DNA of 37,118 nucleotides from Planctomycetia bacterium (GTDB taxonomy: Bacteria; Planctomycetota; Planctomycetia; Planctomycetales; Planctomycetaceae), in contig JAPLNX010000283.1 in NCBI GenBank assembly GCA_026400935.1, positions 1-37,118 on the forward strand. The letters run 5' to 3'. The position numbers were made by a program, and so were the translations under genes. Below, in pieces: positions 17,304 through 26,520 of the stretch (position 1 is the first letter of the stretch; every line of letters starts with the position of its first letter). Below the pieces are notes generated by a model. That model ran no database searches. It had not been told where the DNA came from and was given only the letters and a program-made list of their open reading frames with translations.

Positions 17304-18410
17304 ATGTCCTCGACTCTCGACGAAACAAAAAACGAAAGCGTCCCGCGCCCGGCGTTTCCGCTGCCAGTGAGTTATGGGGCGTTGCGATTGAAATCGCGGT
17401 ATTTGCTCTCGCCGTTGGCCGGGTTTACGAACTTGCCGTTTCGGCGGATCACGCACGAGATCGGCGGCGTGGGACTGACCACGACGGACTTGGTCAACGC
17501 TCGAGCTTTGATTGAGCAAAGTAAGAAAACGTTGGAGTTGATTGAGACCTGCCAAATCGAATCACCGTTTGCCGTCCAGATTTTTGGCAGCGTCGTGAGT
17601 ACGATGTGTGACGCAGCTCAGATGTTGGAAGCTCGCGGCGTTGATTCGATCGACATCAACATGGGCTGTCCGGTGCGGCGGATCGTGGCACACGGGTCGG
17701 GGGCCAGCATGATGTGTCGACCTGATGAGACGCTGGGGCTTGTGCGGAAGATCGTGGAGTCGGTGCGGATTCCGGTGACGGTCAAGATGCGACTCGGCTG
17801 GGATGCGATGCAAATCACTGCTCCGTTTTTCGCAAGAGAATTCGAGCAAGCTGGCGTCGCGGCAGTGGCCATTCATGGCCGTACGCGAGCACAAGGCTTT
17901 TCAGGAAGCGTTGATCGTACGGGCATTCGGCAAGTGGTCGAAGCGGTCGAGCGGATTCCGGTGATTGGCAACGGCGATGTGCGGACGGTGGCGGACGCCG
18001 AAGTGATGTTGCGCGAGACCGGTTGTCACGGTGTATCGATCGGTCGCGGAGCACTTGCGAATCCGTGGATATTCCGTCAGTTGGTCGAATGGGAAACGAC
18101 TGGTTCCTTCGGCCCGCCGGGCAATTTCGATGAACGACTCGCGTTGATGCAGCGGCAGTTTCGATACCGCGAAGAACTGCGCGGAACGGAAGCGGCGATC
18201 ATCGGATTTCGAAAGATGGCTCACTGGTATTTGAAAGCCATGCACGTTCGCGCTCGGTTGCGTCATGAGTTTCAATTGATTCGTAATGAGGAAGAACTCG
18301 AAGCGTATTTCAGTCGGCTGTCGAGCGAAGGCCCGATCGGTGGCAACCGCACAGGTGAGTTGCCTGAGATGAGTATTCCGGTTCCGAGTGGACCGGTCGA
18401 ACGTTGGTAA
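17304..18410 (+). CDS. dus: tRNA-dihydrouridine synthase
   Basis: Dus enzymes use FMN and NADPH to reduce uridines in tRNA loops. The TIM-barrel motifs are clear: LLSPLAGFTNLPFRRI at the start, SPFAVQIFG, DSIDINMGCPVRRI with the catalytic cysteine, VTVKMRLGW, AVAIHGRTRAQGFSG, IPVIGNGDVRT and GVSIGRGALANPWIF (FMN phosphate site). The arrangement is closest to the DusB group. The length of 368 residues fits, and the C-terminal helical tRNA-binding domain is present (about 270-350). I chose ATG 17304, because the upstream GTG at 17280 lies in a repeat. The next gene starts 209 bp later. Confidence 0.9.
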   Translation: MSSTLDETKNESVPRPAFPLPVSYGALRLKSRYLLSPLAGFTNLPFRRITHEIGGVGLTTTDLVNARALIEQSKKTLELIETCQIESPFAVQIFGSVVSTMCDAAQMLEARGVDSIDINMGCPVRRIVAHGSGASMMCRPDETLGLVRKIVESVRIPVTVKMRLGWDAMQITAPFFAREFEQAGVAAVAIHGRTRAQGFSGSVDRTGIRQVVEAVERIPVIGNGDVRTVADAEVMLRETGCHGVSIGRGALANPWIFRQLVEWETTGSFGPPGNFDERLALMQRQFRYREELRGTEAAIIGFRKMAHWYLKAMHVRARLRHEFQLIRNEEELEAYFSRLSSEGPIGGNRTGELPEMSIPVPSGPVERW

Positions 18411-18440
18411 GGCGGTTGGTGGGATGTCGGTTACACAAAG

Positions 18441-18556
18441 TAGGCGAGTCACTCGGCGACTCGCTGATTTCAGTCATGGAGAGCCTGGGAAGATTTCGTG
18501 GAGCACGTTGTCAACGTGTTCAAGCTTACGTCAATTGGCACGTTGGAAACGTGCCC
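18441..18556. repeat. Two palindromic elements in the dus-nuclease gap
   Basis: GCGAGTC at 18444-18450 pairs with GACTCGC at 18458-18464. Further on, GCACGTTGTCAACGTG (18503-18518) and GGCACGTTGGAAACGTGCC (about 18537-18555) are each palindromic and similar to one another. The second kind recurs as a perfect pair at 25507-25559. The frame of the nuclease gene happens to be open through this region, but the start at 18620 excludes it. Confidence 0.68.
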
Positions 18557-18619
18557 CAGGGCATTTCTTCACAAGCTCGGCGTGACTGGTCTACGTTGGA
18601 TTTCATCACTTGGAGCTAT

Positions 18620-21600
18620 ATGACGACTTCAATCACGCGAGTGTTTCTGAGCTGGGACCGACCGTTGTTGGAGACAGCGGTGAGTTGGTTAATCGCGCGT
18701 TATGGTTCGACGAGTGAGTTGGACCTCAGTCGCGTGAGCATCGTCGTGCCCGGGCGTCGTGTGGGACGAAGGCTGTTGGAGCTTTTGGTCTTGGCGTCCG
18801 AGTCAGCAAAGACTCGCCTCGTGCCACCGTTCATCGAAACTCTGGGAGCGTTGCCAGAAACGCTCTATCCGTTGCAAAAGCCGCTCGCAAATGACCTAGT
18901 GCAGCAACTGACTTGGGCGAAGGTTTTGCGTGAGATGGATCGGAGCGTTTTAGGGAGAATTGTTCCACAACCTCCTGCGAAGGAAGACGCATTAGCGTGG
19001 TGGTCTCTCGGTTCGTTGATGTGGCAGCAACATCGAGAACTCGCGGCGGATGGATGCAACTTTCAAAGCGTCCTCGAATGTGGGCGTGCGATGACTGGCT
19101 TTGGTGAGGCCGCTCGCTGGCAAGCGCTGGTGAAGGCACAGAACACCTATCACGAATCGATGGATGGATTGAACCTTTGGGATATGCAAACGTCTCGATT
19201 GGTGGCGATCGAAAAGCGTGAACCACAGACAGATCGCGACTTGATTCTGCTGGGGACAGCGGACATCAATCAGGTCACTCGCGGCGTGCTGGACTTGGTA
19301 GCGGATCGCGTGACTGCGTTGATTGCCGCTCCAGAAGCGCGAGCGAGTTGGTTCGATGCGTATGGCTGTTTGGTTCCGACGATGTGGGCCGAAGCGCCGA
19401 TTGATGTCCCGGCGGAACAGATTCGATTATGCGAAGGGCCGGCCGATCAGGCGTCGCAGGTCGCTCGTGAATTGGCGTCATTTGATGGTAGATATCGAAC
19501 AGACGAGGTCGTCATCGGGCTGGCAGATCAAAACTTGGGACCGTTCATCGAGCGAGAACTCAGCACGCACAGCGTGACGACACGCTGGATCGAGGGGTCC
19601 CGACTGGCCGATTCTGGACCGTGTCGATTGTTAGCGGTCGTGGCAGATGTTTTGGAACGGGGACGCATTGAAGACTTCGCCGCGTTGATGCGTCATCATG
19701 ATTTTGGTGACTGGCTCGCGCGACGCGGACGAGATGCGAGCGCGATTGACCTAGCAACGCTCGACGAGGCGTTTCGATTGCATCTGCCAATCAGTGCGGA
19801 GACGTTGCAGGAAATACTCGATGCTCCGAGCAGCGACGCGACAATGAAGCTCGCGGCGAAAAAACGGAGTCGTCAGAAGGCGCTGGCGTCTTTGCCGGCA
19901 AATGTCACTGAGCAAGAGGCACCGACGACTCCGCAACTGTCAGCATCGATTCGTGAGTTGTTACAGGCCACTCACGAACTGCTCGCACCATTGAAACGAG
20001 CGGATCGCAAATTGAACGAATGGGCCGAGCCGTTGCTGACGTGGCTACGAACTGTGTACGGCGAGCGTGTTGTCGATGATTCGACAAACGAGGGCCGCAT
20101 CATGACGAGCGCTTTGCGTCGGCTCAATGAGATCATCGACGAGATTGCCGTCGTGCCGGATTCGGTTGCCCCCGTGGTTTCGGCAGCGGACGCGATTCGC
20201 TGTGCGATAAAACGGACCACTGCGGATTTCGTGCCGCCGGAGACGATCGACAATGCGATCGAATTGCTCGGCTGGTTGGAATTGCCGCTGGACGACACGC
20301 CAGCAGCGATCGTTACTTCTTTCAACGAAGGGTTCGTACCAACGTCGCTGAACTCAGACCTCTTCTTGCCGAATGAACTGCGACAGCGACTCGGCTTAAA
20401 CGACAACACTCGCCGGTTCGCTCGCGATGCGTATGCAGTGACGTTGCTGCAACATGCTCGACGAGATGTGGTTTGGCTCATTGGACGGAGAGACGCCGAA
20501 GGAAATCCGCTGATTCCGAGCCGGCTGTTATTCGCGGTCGATGAAAAGGAACTGCCCCAACGCGTGTTACAGTTTTTGGAACGTGACCAACACAGCGTCA
20601 CCTCGACACCGCAGGCCTCCAACGATGACACAAACCCCACTGAGCTTGTCTCAGTGGAAAAGGGCCTTTGCACTACGAGCGATCTTGTGGGAACCAATGA
20701 CGGCGTTGTGCAAAAGCCAGGATTCCACCGCGACCCTACGAGTGCCAAGCTCGGTGATGTTTGCGTCAATAATCCTAGTACGGAAGATCATGTCGGCTTC
20801 GTGATTCCTCACCCTGGCCAGATCGCGGCCTCATTGGAAATGACCGAGTTGTTGCAGCCCGCTCGCGAACTGACGTTAAATGTGACTGAGTTTCGATCGT
20901 ACCTCGCTTGTCCGTATCGCTACTTCCTGCGACACGTACTCAAGCTGCAAACATTGGATGATGACGCGGTCGAACTCGATGCACTGTCGTTTGGCAACGT
21001 CCTCCATGAGGTATTGCGGAAGTTCGGACAGTCGGACCTGCGCGACTCTGCGGATGCGGAGAAGCTGCGAAAGTGGCTCTGCCAACTGCTGATAGAAGTG
21101 GCCGACGAACAGTTCGGCACGCGACGTCGAGCCGCAGTTAACGTACAACTCAAGCAACTGGAAAGTCGGTTGGAAGTCTTCGCTCGTTGGCAGGCAACAT
21201 GGCGTCGTGACGGTTGGACGATCGCTTACGCAGAGGTCTCAGTGCGACCGAGCGTGGATGTTTCGAAGATGGGCAACAATGCGGATCAGACTGACGTGGC
21301 AAATAAACCCGCCTTCACGGTCGATGGCATCCCGGTTTGGCTACATGGCCGCATTGATCGCATTGATCACAACGTAGTGACCGACGAATGGGCGATCTTC
21401 GATTACAAGTCGGGAGACAAAGGAGCCTCGCCGGAAGAGACGCATCGCAAGCGAAAGTCAGAATGGGTCGATCTGCAACTGCCGTTGTATCGACATCTCG
21501 CGCACGTCTTTTCGCTGTCGCAAGAACCTCGTTTGGGCTACATCAACTTGCCGAAAGACTTAGGGGGAGTTGGAGCATCGTTCGCCGAATGGTCGCGCGA

Positions 21601-21748
21601 CGAACTTTCCGATGCAGACGCGTCCGCTATGCGCGTCGCACGCTGCGTCGCACGGCGCGAATTTTGGCCACCAACCGATCCCCCGCCGAGTTCTTTGCAG
21701 GAGTTCAACGATATCTGCCAAGTGAAGGTCTTTGGTGGTGGGATATAA
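18620..21748 (+). CDS. AddB-like PD-(D/E)XK nuclease with helicase-like N-terminal region
   Basis: The 1042-residue protein looks like the AddB/RexB half of a DNA-break repair nuclease. The N-terminus carries an inactive helicase-like part (VSIVVPGRRVGRRLLELL near residue 35), and a further segment near 570 reads AAIVTSFNEGFVP, as in UvrD-type proteins. The RecB-like nuclease domain starts at about 754 with TEFRSYLACPYRYFLRHVL. It has His in GNVLHEVLRKF and the acidic GRIDRID (about 911) and FDYKSG (about 925) sites. AddB proteins often bind a 4Fe-4S cluster through one Cys here and three near the C-terminus; the C-terminal cysteine triad is absent. Residues about 655-739 form an unusual loop that includes a palindromic repeat. 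The ATG at 18620 follows GGAG at 18612-18615. No AddA partner is nearby. Confidence 0.75.
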   Translation: MTTSITRVFLSWDRPLLETAVSWLIARYGSTSELDLSRVSIVVPGRRVGRRLLELLVLASESAKTRLVPPFIETLGALPETLYPLQKPLANDLVQQLTWAKVLREMDRSVLGRIVPQPPAKEDALAWWSLGSLMWQQHRELAADGCNFQSVLECGRAMTGFGEAARWQALVKAQNTYHESMDGLNLWDMQTSRLVAIEKREPQTDRDLILLGTADINQVTRGVLDLVADRVTALIAAPEARASWFDAYGCLVPTMWAEAPIDVPAEQIRLCEGPADQASQVARELASFDGRYRTDEVVIGLADQNLGPFIERELSTHSVTTRWIEGSRLADSGPCRLLAVVADVLERGRIEDFAALMRHHDFGDWLARRGRDASAIDLATLDEAFRLHLPISAETLQEILDAPSSDATMKLAAKKRSRQKALASLPANVTEQEAPTTPQLSASIRELLQATHELLAPLKRADRKLNEWAEPLLTWLRTVYGERVVDDSTNEGRIMTSALRRLNEIIDEIAVVPDSVAPVVSAADAIRCAIKRTTADFVPPETIDNAIELLGWLELPLDDTPAAIVTSFNEGFVPTSLNSDLFLPNELRQRLGLNDNTRRFARDAYAVTLLQHARRDVVWLIGRRDAEGNPLIPSRLLFAVDEKELPQRVLQFLERDQHSVTSTPQASNDDTNPTELVSVEKGLCTTSDLVGTNDGVVQKPGFHRDPTSAKLGDVCVNNPSTEDHVGFVIPHPGQIAASLEMTELLQPARELTLNVTEFRSYLACPYRYFLRHVLKLQTLDDDAVELDALSFGNVLHEVLRKFGQSDLRDSADAEKLRKWLCQLLIEVADEQFGTRRRAAVNVQLKQLESRLEVFARWQATWRRDGWTIAYAEVSVRPSVDVSKMGNNADQTDVANKPAFTVDGIPVWLHGRIDRIDHNVVTDEWAIFDYKSGDKGASPEETHRKRKSEWVDLQLPLYRHLAHVFSLSQEPRLGYINLPKDLGGVGASFAEWSRDELSDADASAMRVARCVARREFWPPTDPPPSSLQEFNDICQVKVFGGGI
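20637..20657. repeat. Palindrome inside the nuclease gene
   Basis: CCACTGAG at 20637-20644 pairs with CTCAGTGG at 20650-20657 around a 5 bp loop. It is followed by GGCCTTTGCACTACGAGC. This resembles the intergenic palindromes of the window, with CACTACGA as at 8629-8636. It lies in frame in a low-conservation loop of the protein. Confidence 0.55.
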
Positions 21749-21796
21749 AGCGGAATGGACGCCCCTCACAATGCTGGATAAGGGAGTGACAAGCGG

Positions 21797-23284
21797 ATGC
21801 ACCGAACTGCAAAATGGTTGTTGATTAGCTTCTTGCTGGCGTTTCTGTTTTCACGCACGGCTAGCGCAGGAGTTGATCTCGATCTTTGGCATGAACTGGC
21901 GTTAGCAAAAGAGGTACTGCTGACCGGGCACGTACCTTGGGAGGATCATTTCGCCTACACACCGAAGCTCGACATCGTGGTCCATCACGAATGGGGGGCC
22001 GGTGTGATCGCCTTACTGATGACGAAAGCATTCGGGCCGGGCGGCCTGTTGGTGGTAAAGTTCTCGCTGATCTTTGGATTGGCGGGAGTCTGTTGGAACA
22101 CGTCTAGGCGACGCGGGGCGAGTGCGCTTGCTACGGGATTGGTCGCAGGACTGGCAATTGTGCTGGGGGATTACAGCTTCGCAACGGTGCGTGCCCAGAT
22201 GTATTCGTACTTGCTCACCGGTTTCCTGTTGTGGGGTTTCGACCGCGATCGAGCGGGAGATCGTCGCTGGCTGGTCGGCTTGTTCCTGCTGTTTCCGCTG
22301 TGGGTCAATCTGCATGGCGGATGTTTGGTGGGAGCGGGATTGCTCGGTGCACATTGGTTGGAGCAGTTGCTGCGTCGGCAACCACATCGTCATTTACTGA
22401 TTGCGGGGCTGTCGCTGATTCCGTTGGCTATCCTCAATCCGTGGGGCTGGCATTATCACGCTTACTTGGCGCGAGCGATTGCGATGCCACGGCCACGCAT
22501 TGCTGAGTGGGCTCCGTTGTGGACGGAGGGTGAAGTGCATCACCTGCTGGCCTTTGTTGTGTCGGTGGGATTACTGTGGCTGGTATTGCGTGACGGACGC
22601 TGGCGTCAGATGCCGGGAATACTGCTGTTGGTCGCGACGGGTTTGGCTGGCGTGAAAAGCAATCGGTTCTTGGCGTTCTATGCAATCGTTTATGCGAGTT
22701 ACCTGCCGGGCCTGCTGAGCCACATTGAATTGGGAAAAGATCTGCGACGTTGGTGGTGGAAGTACCAGCGAGCCTTCTGTGGAGTTCTTGCAATAGGAGC
22801 ATTGTTGCTCCTCGGAAAAGGACTGTTGTCCGAACCTTGGCGACTGCGTGTCCCTAGTCACCTTGAAACTCCAGACGCAAACCATTTGATTTATCCGGTC
22901 GGTGCTGTCAATTACTTGTCCGCACAACAGTTTCGTGGCAACGTCTTCGTCCCGTATGACTGGGGCTCGTATGTGATGTGGAAGCTCGGCCCGGAAGTAC
23001 AAATCTCGTTCGACAGCCGCTACGAAGTGGCATATCCCGCCTGGCGCCTCGAAGAAGACTATCTCTTCTTCGAGGCTCGCGATGGCTGGGAGCCGATCCT
23101 CACGAAATATCCAACAGACTTGGTACTCGTTCCGGTACGGATGGCGGTAACGAAAAAGCTAGCCGCAGTCGCGGGATGGCAGCCGGTCTATCGCGATTCG
23201 CAGTTTGCGATGTTTTCTCGCGACGGAATCAACCTACCAGTCATCATCTCGGATGACGACCCACCCGAAGGACAATACCCATAG
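21797..23284 (+). CDS. GT-C-fold-like integral membrane protein, copy 1
   Basis: The 495-residue protein begins with a hydrophobic helix (MHRTAKWLLISFLLAFLF), followed by VDLDLWHELALAKEVLLTG and FAYTPKLDIVVHHEWGAG. Such an acidic first loop followed by many membrane helices (about 10) is typical of GT-C glycosyltransferases that use lipid-linked sugars. The C-terminal 130 residues are soluble and contain VFVPYDWGSYVMWKLGPEVQ, QISFDSRYEVAYPAWR and a cluster near the end that is usually extracytoplasmic. AGGGAG at 21781-21786 lies 10 bp before the ATG. The next gene is a close relative in the same orientation. Donor and acceptor cannot be told. The glycosyltransferase call itself is by resemblance, and the catalytic residue would be an acidic one in DLDLWHE. 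Confidence 0.65.
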   Translation: MHRTAKWLLISFLLAFLFSRTASAGVDLDLWHELALAKEVLLTGHVPWEDHFAYTPKLDIVVHHEWGAGVIALLMTKAFGPGGLLVVKFSLIFGLAGVCWNTSRRRGASALATGLVAGLAIVLGDYSFATVRAQMYSYLLTGFLLWGFDRDRAGDRRWLVGLFLLFPLWVNLHGGCLVGAGLLGAHWLEQLLRRQPHRHLLIAGLSLIPLAILNPWGWHYHAYLARAIAMPRPRIAEWAPLWTEGEVHHLLAFVVSVGLLWLVLRDGRWRQMPGILLLVATGLAGVKSNRFLAFYAIVYASYLPGLLSHIELGKDLRRWWWKYQRAFCGVLAIGALLLLGKGLLSEPWRLRVPSHLETPDANHLIYPVGAVNYLSAQQFRGNVFVPYDWGSYVMWKLGPEVQISFDSRYEVAYPAWRLEEDYLFFEARDGWEPILTKYPTDLVLVPVRMAVTKKLAAVAGWQPVYRDSQFAMFSRDGINLPVIISDDDPPEGQYP

Positions 23285-23359
23285 TCCGGGGATAGCAGAT
23301 CGATCGTTGGTTATTGATAGTAATTGGTCATTGTTTTCCTTTCAGGAAGTGACATGCAG

Positions 23360-24841
23360 ATGCACCGAACCGCCAAGTGGTTGTTGATCACTTGCTTGTT
23401 GACTCTGCTTTTTCTCTACACGGCGAGTGGTGTTGTTGATCTCGACTTGTGGCATGAGCTGGCGTTGGCGAGAGAGGCGTTGCAAACAGGGCATGTTCCC
23501 TGGCAGGACCATTTCGCATACACGCCGAAGCTCGACCTTGTGGTGCATCACGAATGGGGAGCGGGGCTGTTGGCCTATCTGCTAACTGAGGCGTTGGGAC
23601 CGGCAGGTCTGCTGTTGTTGAAGTTCTCTCTAGTCTTTGGACTGGCGGTTGTCTGCTGGGGCAACGCGCGCCGACGTGGTGCGAGTGTGATCGCGACTGG
23701 ACTGGTCGCGGCGCTCGCGATCTGGCTGAGGGACTACAGCTTTGGAACGGTTCGAGCGCAGATGTATTCGTATTTGCTAACGGCGCTACTGTTGTGGGGA
23801 TTTGATTGCGATCGCAAGGGTGATCGCCGCTGGCTGATTGGCCTGTTCGTGTTGTTTCCGCTGTGGGTCAACCTGCATGGTGGCTGCCTGGTGGGCGCGG
23901 GATTGCTAGGCGGGCATTGGCTGGAGCAATTAATGCGTCGGCAACCGCATCGGCATTTGTTGATCGCCGGCCTGTTGCTGATCCCATTGGCGGCACTCAA
24001 TCCGTGGGGCTGGCATTATCACGCTTACTTGGCGCGCGCGATCACGATGCCTCGTCCACGTATCTCCGAATGGGATCCCGTGTGGGTCGAATGGCCACAT
24101 TTAATTCGGTTTACTGTATCGGTGGGGTTGGGCTGGCTCATTCTGCGTGACGGGCGCTGGCGTCAAATGCCAGGCATCTTGCTGCTGGTTGCAACCGGTT
24201 TGGCTGGATTGAAGAGCAATCGTTTTCTAGCGTTCTATGCCATCGTCTATGCCTGCTATTTGCCCGGGCAACTCAGCCGCATTGAACTAGGCAAGGTTCT
24301 GCGACGCGGTTGGTGGAAGTATCAGCGAGTATTCTGCGGGGGCTTTGCAATGTGTTCGTTGTTGCTGCTGGGGAAGTCGCTGACTGACGAGCCGTGGCGA
24401 GTTAGCGTACCGAGTCATCGAAAGAAAGAGGGGGCATTCCATCTGACCTATCCAGTGGGAGCCGTGAATTATCTCACCAACCTCAAATTTCAAGGCAACG
24501 TTTTCGTCCCCTACAACTGGGGTTCGTACGTGATGTGGAAGCTCGGCCCGGAAGTGCAGATCTCGTTCGACAGCCGGTACGAAGTGGCCTATCCGACGTG
24601 GCGACTCGAAGAGGATGAAGCCTTCTTCGCAGCTCGCGATGGTTGGGAGCAGACTCTCGCAAAGTATCCGACCGACATCGTGTTGGTTCTGCTGAATATG
24701 GAAGTGGCCCAGAAGCTCGCCGACCATCCGGGTTGGCAATCGGTCTATCGCGATTCGCAGTTTGCGATGTTCGCTCGTGAAGAACTGAATTTGCCTCCCA
24801 TTCTTTCAGATGCCATCCCGCCGGAAGGGCGATACCCGTGA
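23360..24841 (+). CDS. GT-C-fold-like integral membrane protein, copy 2
   Basis: The 493-residue protein is a near duplicate of the gene before it, by eye about three quarters identical along the whole length. It keeps VDLDLWHELALAREALQTG, VVHHEWGAGLLAYL, WVNLHGGCLVGAG, LNPWGWHYHAYLARAI and the soluble C-terminus with QISFDSRYEVAYP. The ATG at 23360 is chosen because its MHRTAKWLL start and the AGGAAG at 23344-23349 (10 bp spacing) match copy 1 exactly; an ATG six bases earlier is also in frame. The gap of 75 bp between the copies holds no repeat. The variable part is near 395-410 (loop VPSHRKKEGAFHL), which may change substrate choice. Confidence 0.65.
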   Translation: MHRTAKWLLITCLLTLLFLYTASGVVDLDLWHELALAREALQTGHVPWQDHFAYTPKLDLVVHHEWGAGLLAYLLTEALGPAGLLLLKFSLVFGLAVVCWGNARRRGASVIATGLVAALAIWLRDYSFGTVRAQMYSYLLTALLLWGFDCDRKGDRRWLIGLFVLFPLWVNLHGGCLVGAGLLGGHWLEQLMRRQPHRHLLIAGLLLIPLAALNPWGWHYHAYLARAITMPRPRISEWDPVWVEWPHLIRFTVSVGLGWLILRDGRWRQMPGILLLVATGLAGLKSNRFLAFYAIVYACYLPGQLSRIELGKVLRRGWWKYQRVFCGGFAMCSLLLLGKSLTDEPWRVSVPSHRKKEGAFHLTYPVGAVNYLTNLKFQGNVFVPYNWGSYVMWKLGPEVQISFDSRYEVAYPTWRLEEDEAFFAARDGWEQTLAKYPTDIVLVLLNMEVAQKLADHPGWQSVYRDSQFAMFAREELNLPPILSDAIPPEGRYP

Positions 24842-24935
24842 AGGCAATGGCGAATCCTTTTCTCCACGACCCATTCAAATCATTTCCGCCTGCCCCCAAA
24901 TATCTCTCACGGCAATGCATCTTCTGGAGGCAACA

Positions 24936-25436
24936 ATGACAGAACCCCGCTTTCGAGTGCGAGTCACCAAAGACCATTTGGTTTTCAGCGCCGCGCACTT
25001 CATCACCTTCAATGGCAACGTCTGCGAAAGGCTGCATGGGCATAACTGGCGGACTGCCGTCGAAGTGGCCGGATCGCTCGACGAGAACCGTTACGTGTTT
25101 GACTTCATCGCGTTACGAGACTCGTTGCAAAAGATCGTCAATGAACTCGATCACCGCGTCTTGCTGCCGACAACTCATCGACAGATTCACGTCCAGGCGG
25201 ATGACCGGGAAGTGATCGCCACGTTTGCTGACCGACGCTGGATCTTTCCGCGCGAAGACTGCGTACTGTTGCCGGTCGAGAACACCACGGCAGAGGAGAT
25301 CGCTTTGTGGATTGCCCAACGCCTGCGCGATGTGATCGTTGCCGTGGCAAAGACGCCAATTGAGTTGATTCAGGTTGAAGTCGAGGAAAACTTCGGTCAA
25401 TGGGCTATCTGCGAACTGCCGGTTGTGTCTGCCTGA
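24936..25436 (+). CDS. queD: 6-pyruvoyl-tetrahydropterin synthase/QueD family protein
   Basis: QueD and its relatives convert dihydroneopterin triphosphate to 6-carboxy- or 6-pyruvoyl-tetrahydropterin, using Zn2+. The zinc and catalytic motif reads FSAAHFITFNG...CERLHGHNW, with the catalytic Cys four residues before the HGH pair. The downstream motifs ELDHRVLLP, PVENTTAEEIA and VEVEENFGQW, which hold the family His and Glu, are also present. The length of 166 residues is a little more than typical QueD (about 120), with an insert near 75-105. GGAGG at 24926-24930 fixes the ATG 5 bp later. No queC, queE or queF is in the window. The C1 gene fhcC lies 1.7 kb away, so a pterin role in that pathway is also possible. 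Confidence 0.85.
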   Translation: MTEPRFRVRVTKDHLVFSAAHFITFNGNVCERLHGHNWRTAVEVAGSLDENRYVFDFIALRDSLQKIVNELDHRVLLPTTHRQIHVQADDREVIATFADRRWIFPREDCVLLPVENTTAEEIALWIAQRLRDVIVAVAKTPIELIQVEVEENFGQWAICELPVVSA

Positions 25437-25506
25437 AATAAGCTTAACAATTCACTCCGTGAATCGAAGATTCCAGCACTCGGAGAGCTTGTGATGATCT
25501 TGTGGC

Positions 25507-25559
25507 GCACGTTTTCAACGTGCTCGAAAATAGCCTGATTGGGCACGTTGAAAACGTGC
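25507..25559. repeat. Perfect 17 bp inverted pair, GCACGTTTTCAACGTGC type
   Basis: GCACGTTTTCAACGTGC at 25507-25523 is the exact reverse complement of GCACGTTGAAAACGTGC at 25543-25559, and each arm is also nearly self-complementary. It lies between the convergent queD and xerC genes and could fold on either strand. A close relative is at 18503-18555. Confidence 0.75.
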
Positions 25560-25595
25560 TCAACGTCATTCACTCACAACCTCGGAGTGCCCCGC

Positions 25596-26504
25596 CTACT
25601 TTCGAGTTTGCGAGTGCGGGTGAGCCTTCTCGTAAGTCTCACGCATCCGCTGTGTGCTAACGTGAGTGTAGATTTGAGTCGTCGTCAGACTCTTGTGACC
25701 GAGCAGTTCTTGAACGCTGCGCAGGTCCGCTCCACCGTCGAGCATGTGAGTTGCAAACGAATGCCGCATCGTGTGCGGGCTAGTTTTGGAATCAAGCCCC
25801 GTTTGTTTCGTGTACTTCTCCAACATGCGGCCCACACTACGTGTTGTGAGCCTCGTGCCGAAGCGATTCAAGAACACGGCGTCTTGATCTTCGGGCTTTG
25901 CTTCGGGTGATAGGACTCGAACGACGAGCCATTCATCGAGTGCCGAACTGGCGTAACGTCCGACAGGAGCAATCCGTTCCTTTCGGCCTTTACCACGAAC
26001 TCGCAAGATGTTCGCGTCGCGGTCCCAGTCGGAGATGTTGAGGCCGACTAATTCAGCCACGCGTAGGCCAGCGGAGTACATCGTTTCCAGCATGGCCTTG
26101 TCGCGGATCCCTGCTGGTTCATTGGTCAGCGGTGTTTCAATCAGCTTCACCGTCTGCTGAGTTGTCAAGAAGTTTGGTAGTTTTCGTCCGACTCGTGGTG
26201 TGCGCAGTGCCTTTGCTGGATTTGATTTCGTTAATTGTTCACGAGTGCAATAACGGAAAAAACTTCGTAACGACGCAAGCCGTCGTGCGATCGTCGTCTT
26301 GGCGTATTGACATTCATGTAAGTAAGCGACGTAGCCGCGCAGCATTGTGATGTCGACTTCTGCAGGTTCCGGAAAGCGGCCAACGCGATCCTGCAAATAA
26401 TCGAACAGACTGTTGAAGTCCTCGGAATAGGACTTCAACGTCAGTGGTGAGGCGTTCCGCTCGATGCGAAGTGAGCGTATGAAGCTGTCGATTGCTGAGT
26501 GCAT
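25596..26504 (-). CDS. xerC: Site-specific tyrosine recombinase XerC/XerD
   Basis: The 302-residue protein has the N-terminal SAM-like core-binding domain ([20 protein letters not shown], residues about 7-90). The C-terminal catalytic domain has all six expected residues: Arg in SAGLRVAEL, Lys in GKGRKER, His-x-x-Arg in HTMRHSF, His in LLGHKS and Tyr in QIYTHVS. Xer recombinases resolve chromosome dimers at dif, though integron-like or phage members look alike. The length and the ending [17 protein letters not shown] are typical of chromosomal XerC/D. It follows the small gene upstream by 16 bp and is likely cotranscribed with it. No dif site is recognised in the window. Confidence 0.92.
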   Translation of the reverse strand: MHSAIDSFIRSLRIERNASPLTLKSYSEDFNSLFDYLQDRVGRFPEPAEVDITMLRGYVAYLHECQYAKTTIARRLASLRSFFRYCTREQLTKSNPAKALRTPRVGRKLPNFLTTQQTVKLIETPLTNEPAGIRDKAMLETMYSAGLRVAELVGLNISDWDRDANILRVRGKGRKERIAPVGRYASSALDEWLVVRVLSPEAKPEDQDAVFLNRFGTRLTTRSVGRMLEKYTKQTGLDSKTSPHTMRHSFATHMLDGGADLRSVQELLGHKSLTTTQIYTHVSTQRMRETYEKAHPHSQTRK

Positions 26505-26520
26505 TATGGAGTCAACTGAA

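Noticed and set aside
18404-18619. Longer start for the nuclease gene
   Set aside because: This stretch holds two palindromic elements; the ATG at 18620 has GGAG in front of it.
18441-25559. CRISPR array
   Set aside because: The repeats are few, of differing sequence, inverted instead of direct, and lack regular spacers.
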